Source: Jiangella muralis (GTDB lineage: Bacteria > Actinomycetota > Actinomycetes > Jiangellales > Jiangellaceae). Taken from it: DNA of 64,000 bases. A program made the translations under genes and the position numbers. Positions within the stretch are counted from its first letter, which is position 1; every line of letters starts with the position of its first letter. Where the stretch lies: assembly GCF_001270745.1 (NCBI RefSeq), contig NZ_LFXL01000031.1, forward strand, positions 1-64,000, given 5' to 3'. A model generated the notes under the pieces. The model saw only the letters and a list, made by a program, of their open reading frames with translations. It was not told the origin of the DNA and made no database searches. Shown here in pieces: positions 62,146 through 64,000 of this stretch.

Positions 62146-62786
62146 TGAGCTACGACGTCGACGAGCAGCGGGCCGGTTCCGTCGATCCGCAGGTGAGCGG
62201 GGCTGCCGGCGACGAGATCGGCCTCCAGCTGGCGCGCCTCGTGCGTGGACACGATCCCGACGACGGCCATGCCGGCCGCCCGGGCCGCGGCGATGCCGCT
62301 GGGCGCGTCCTCGACGACGACACAGCGGCCGGGCTCGACGCCCAGCCGCTGCGCACCCAGCAGGTACGGCTCCGGATGCGGCTTGCCGCGCAGCACGTCG
62401 TCGGCGGTGACGACCACGCCGGGCGGCGTCAGCCCGGCGGCGCGCATGCGGGCGGCTGCGATGACGGCGCTGCCGGACGTGACGACGGCGCGGCGATCGG
62501 CCGGGATGGACGCCAGCAGCTCGGCCGCGCCGGGCATGGCCCGGACCGTGCCGGCGTCGGCGATCTCCAGCTCGTCGACGCGGGCCAGCGCGGCGCTGAC
62601 CATCGGCCCGGGCAGCAGGTCGGCGACGATGTCGGCGGTGGTGCGGCCGTGCGCGTCGGCCAGCCGGGCCGGGTCGACGTCGTACTGACGGCACCAGCGC
62701 AGCCAGCAGCGCGCGATGGAGTCGGTCGAGTCGACCAGGGTCCCGTCGAGGTCGAGCAGGATCGCATCGGCTTTCAGCACCACCAC
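62142..62786 (-). CDS. HAD-family phosphatase (GTG start)
   Basis: 214 residues: motif [13 protein letters not shown], motif II VVTSGS, motif III Lys in [10 protein letters not shown] and motif [20 protein letters not shown]. Fits sugar-phosphate phosphatases of the beta-phosphoglucomutase/GPP type; substrate unknown. GTG at 62786, or the adjacent GTG at 62783. It is 27 nt after the ABC permease. Confidence 0.9.
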   Translation of the reverse strand: MVVLKADAILLDLDGTLVDSTDSIARCWLRWCRQYDVDPARLADAHGRTTADIVADLLPGPMVSAALARVDELEIADAGTVRAMPGAAELLASIPADRRAVVTSGSAVIAAARMRAAGLTPPGVVVTADDVLRGKPHPEPYLLGAQRLGVEPGRCVVVEDAPSGIAAARAAGMAVVGIVSTHEARQLEADLVAGSPAHLRIDGTGPLLVDVVAQ

Positions 62787-62813
62787 GGCAGCGTACCGGG
62801 CGCGCGGCCCGGG

Positions 62814-63536
62814 TCAGGCGTCCCGGCGGCGCTGCACGGCGGCCGCGACGGCCAGCAGCGCGACCGTCCAGGCGGCCATCACCAGCCCGCCGGGCAGCGG
62901 GGCGAGCGCGTCGTCGATCGCGATCCGGTCGTCGCCGGCGAGCATCCGCATGCCGGCGAGGTCCGGCAGGTACCGGGCGAGCGGCGTCACCAGGTACAAC
63001 AGGAACGCCAGCGACACGACGGTCCCGTTCGCCACCAGCACGATCAGCGGGACGACGGTGCTGCGGGTCAGCGTGGTGATGCCGAGTGCGATGAGCGCGA
63101 TGAGCGCCGCGTAGACGGCGACGCCGAGCCAGCGCCCGGGCTCGGTCTCCCCCGGGCCGCCGCCGGCCGCCCGCGCGGCGAGGAGCGCTCCCGGCATCGC
63201 GACGGCGGAGCCCACCAGGACCAGCCCGGTCACGACCACTGCCTTCGCCACCAGCACGACGGCGCGGCGCGGCATGACGGCGAACGTGACGGCGACCGGC
63301 CGGCCGGCGCTGTACTCGCTGCCGGCGGTGACGACGCCGAGGACGATCGCGCCGATGGTGAGCAGCGGCGACGCGGCCAGAACGGCCTCGGCGGCGGAGT
63401 CGGTGGCGTTCTGGCTCGCGTTGAGGGCGGCCAGCGCGACCGGCCCGGCGACGGCGACGGCGAGCGCGATGAGCGTGGCGGGCAGCGTGAGCGCCTTGCG
63501 CCACTCCGCCGCGACGGCGTCGAGCGCCGCGCTCAT
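62814..63536 (-). CDS. ABC-2 type transporter permease
   Basis: 240 residues, six membrane segments; ABC-2 permease of the Cer/bacitracin-type export group, with TIGAIVLGVVTAGSEYSAG as the most typical stretch. The ATG at 63536 overlaps the stop of its ATPase (ATGA). Substrate unknown. Confidence 0.85.
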   Translation of the reverse strand: MSAALDAVAAEWRKALTLPATLIALAVAVAGPVALAALNASQNATDSAAEAVLAASPLLTIGAIVLGVVTAGSEYSAGRPVAVTFAVMPRRAVVLVAKAVVVTGLVLVGSAVAMPGALLAARAAGGGPGETEPGRWLGVAVYAALIALIALGITTLTRSTVVPLIVLVANGTVVSLAFLLYLVTPLARYLPDLAGMRMLAGDDRIAIDDALAPLPGGLVMAAWTVALLAVAAAVQRRRDA

Positions 63537-64000
63537 CGCGCGCCGCCGCTCGTAAGCGCGAAGAAGGCGTCCTCCAGCGACGGGTACCCGGCGGTGACCC
63601 GGTCCAGCGGGCCCGTCGCCACGATCCGTCCGCCGGCGATCACCACGAGGTCGTCGGCCAGCGAGGCGACCTCCCCCATCAGGTGGCTGGACAGCAGCAC
63701 CGTCCCGCCGTCGTCGGCGAAGGAGCGCAGTAGCCCGCGGATCCACCGGATCCCCTCCGGGTCCAGCCCGTTGACCGGCTCGTCCAGCACCAGCGCCGAC
63801 GGCGTGCCGAGCAGCGCGGCGGCCAGCCCCAGCCGCTGGCCCATGCCGAGCGAGAGCCGCCCGGCCCGGACGCGCGCCGCGTCGGCCAGCCCGACCTGCT
63901 CCAGCACCTCGCCGACCCGCCGCCGCGGGATGCCGTTGCTGCGCGCCACCCAGGCCAGGTGCTGCCGCGCCGGCCGGGACCGGTGCGCCCCGGACCCGTC
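63533..64000 (-). CDS. ABC transporter ATPase, 5' end cut by window end
   Basis: The last 155 codons are present; the frame runs through 64000 without a stop, so Walker A and the true start lie outside. Seen are a degenerate signature LSLGMGQR (LSLGM in place of LSGGM, common in BcrA-type ATPases), Walker B ALVLDEPVNGLD and switch His in LLSSHLMGEV. Pairs with the permease downstream. Confidence 0.92.
   Translation of the reverse strand, partial: DGSGAHRSRPARQHLAWVARSNGIPRRRVGEVLEQVGLADAARVRAGRLSLGMGQRLGLAAALLGTPSALVLDEPVNGLDPEGIRWIRGLLRSFADDGGTVLLSSHLMGEVASLADDLVVIAGGRIVATGPLDRVTAGYPSLEDAFFALTSGGAR

Overview
The window is high-GC DNA (roughly 70% or more by eye) with dense, overlapping operons, many GTG starts, weak or absent ribosome sites on several first genes, and an actinobacterial gene order (recA-recX, gluABCD, miaB; clgR-cinA-pgsA-rimO-ftsK-rnj-dapA). 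It is a chromosomal segment of a free-living actinobacterium. The fused glycine/sarcosine-dimethylglycine methyltransferase, known from halophilic actinomycetes, suggests a salt-tolerant strain. The genus cannot be fixed from sequence alone. No rRNA, tRNA, CRISPR array, transposase or phage gene was seen.

Layout. 1-8442 (minus): a five-gene operon for de novo glycine betaine synthesis with its own methyl-donor recycling: fused methyltransferase, metK, adenosine kinase, metH and ahcY (cut by the window start). 8443-8964: AT-richer intergenic island. 8965-12185: a small MT0933-type protein, an extradiol-dioxygenase-like protein and an odd membrane protein with a long basic-repeat, proline-rich tail. 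12389-16720: a cupin/ABC importer/permease operon. 16761-22211: a sugar-isomerase-like secreted protein and a 1504-residue ThuA/sugar-dehydrogenase protein. The promoters of these last two units have the same LacI-type operator in the same place. 22381-34480: miaB, two secreted M14 carboxypeptidases flanking a response regulator/histidine kinase/TAXI binding-protein operon, then the glutamate importer gluABCD. This may form one peptide-and-glutamate scavenging island.

34508-38751 (minus): rny, recX, recA. 38906-42784 (minus): an ABC-2 exporter operon ending in an MFS transporter. 42966-47880: a DUF3046 gene and the helicase lhr. recA, the exporter operon and lhr each carry a RecA-NDp-type (PafBC-dependent) DNA-damage promoter. 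recA also has a LexA box and two DnaA-box-like sites. 48336-57036: GNAT protein, flavin reductase, clgR, cinA, pgsA, rimO, a GH20 hexosaminidase, a hydrolase and ftsK. 57216-58389: a VOC/ArsR/SRPBCC operon with an ArsR-type palindrome inside its promoter. 58364-64000 (minus): rnj, dapA, a PrsW-type protease, a HAD phosphatase and an ABC transporter cut by the window end.

Repeats fall into three groups: a TGATCATCAAC palindromic family (three copies), a GTTGACCTCAGCGCCA hairpin family (two copies), and tandem arrays that copy the 3' ends of recX and of lhr.
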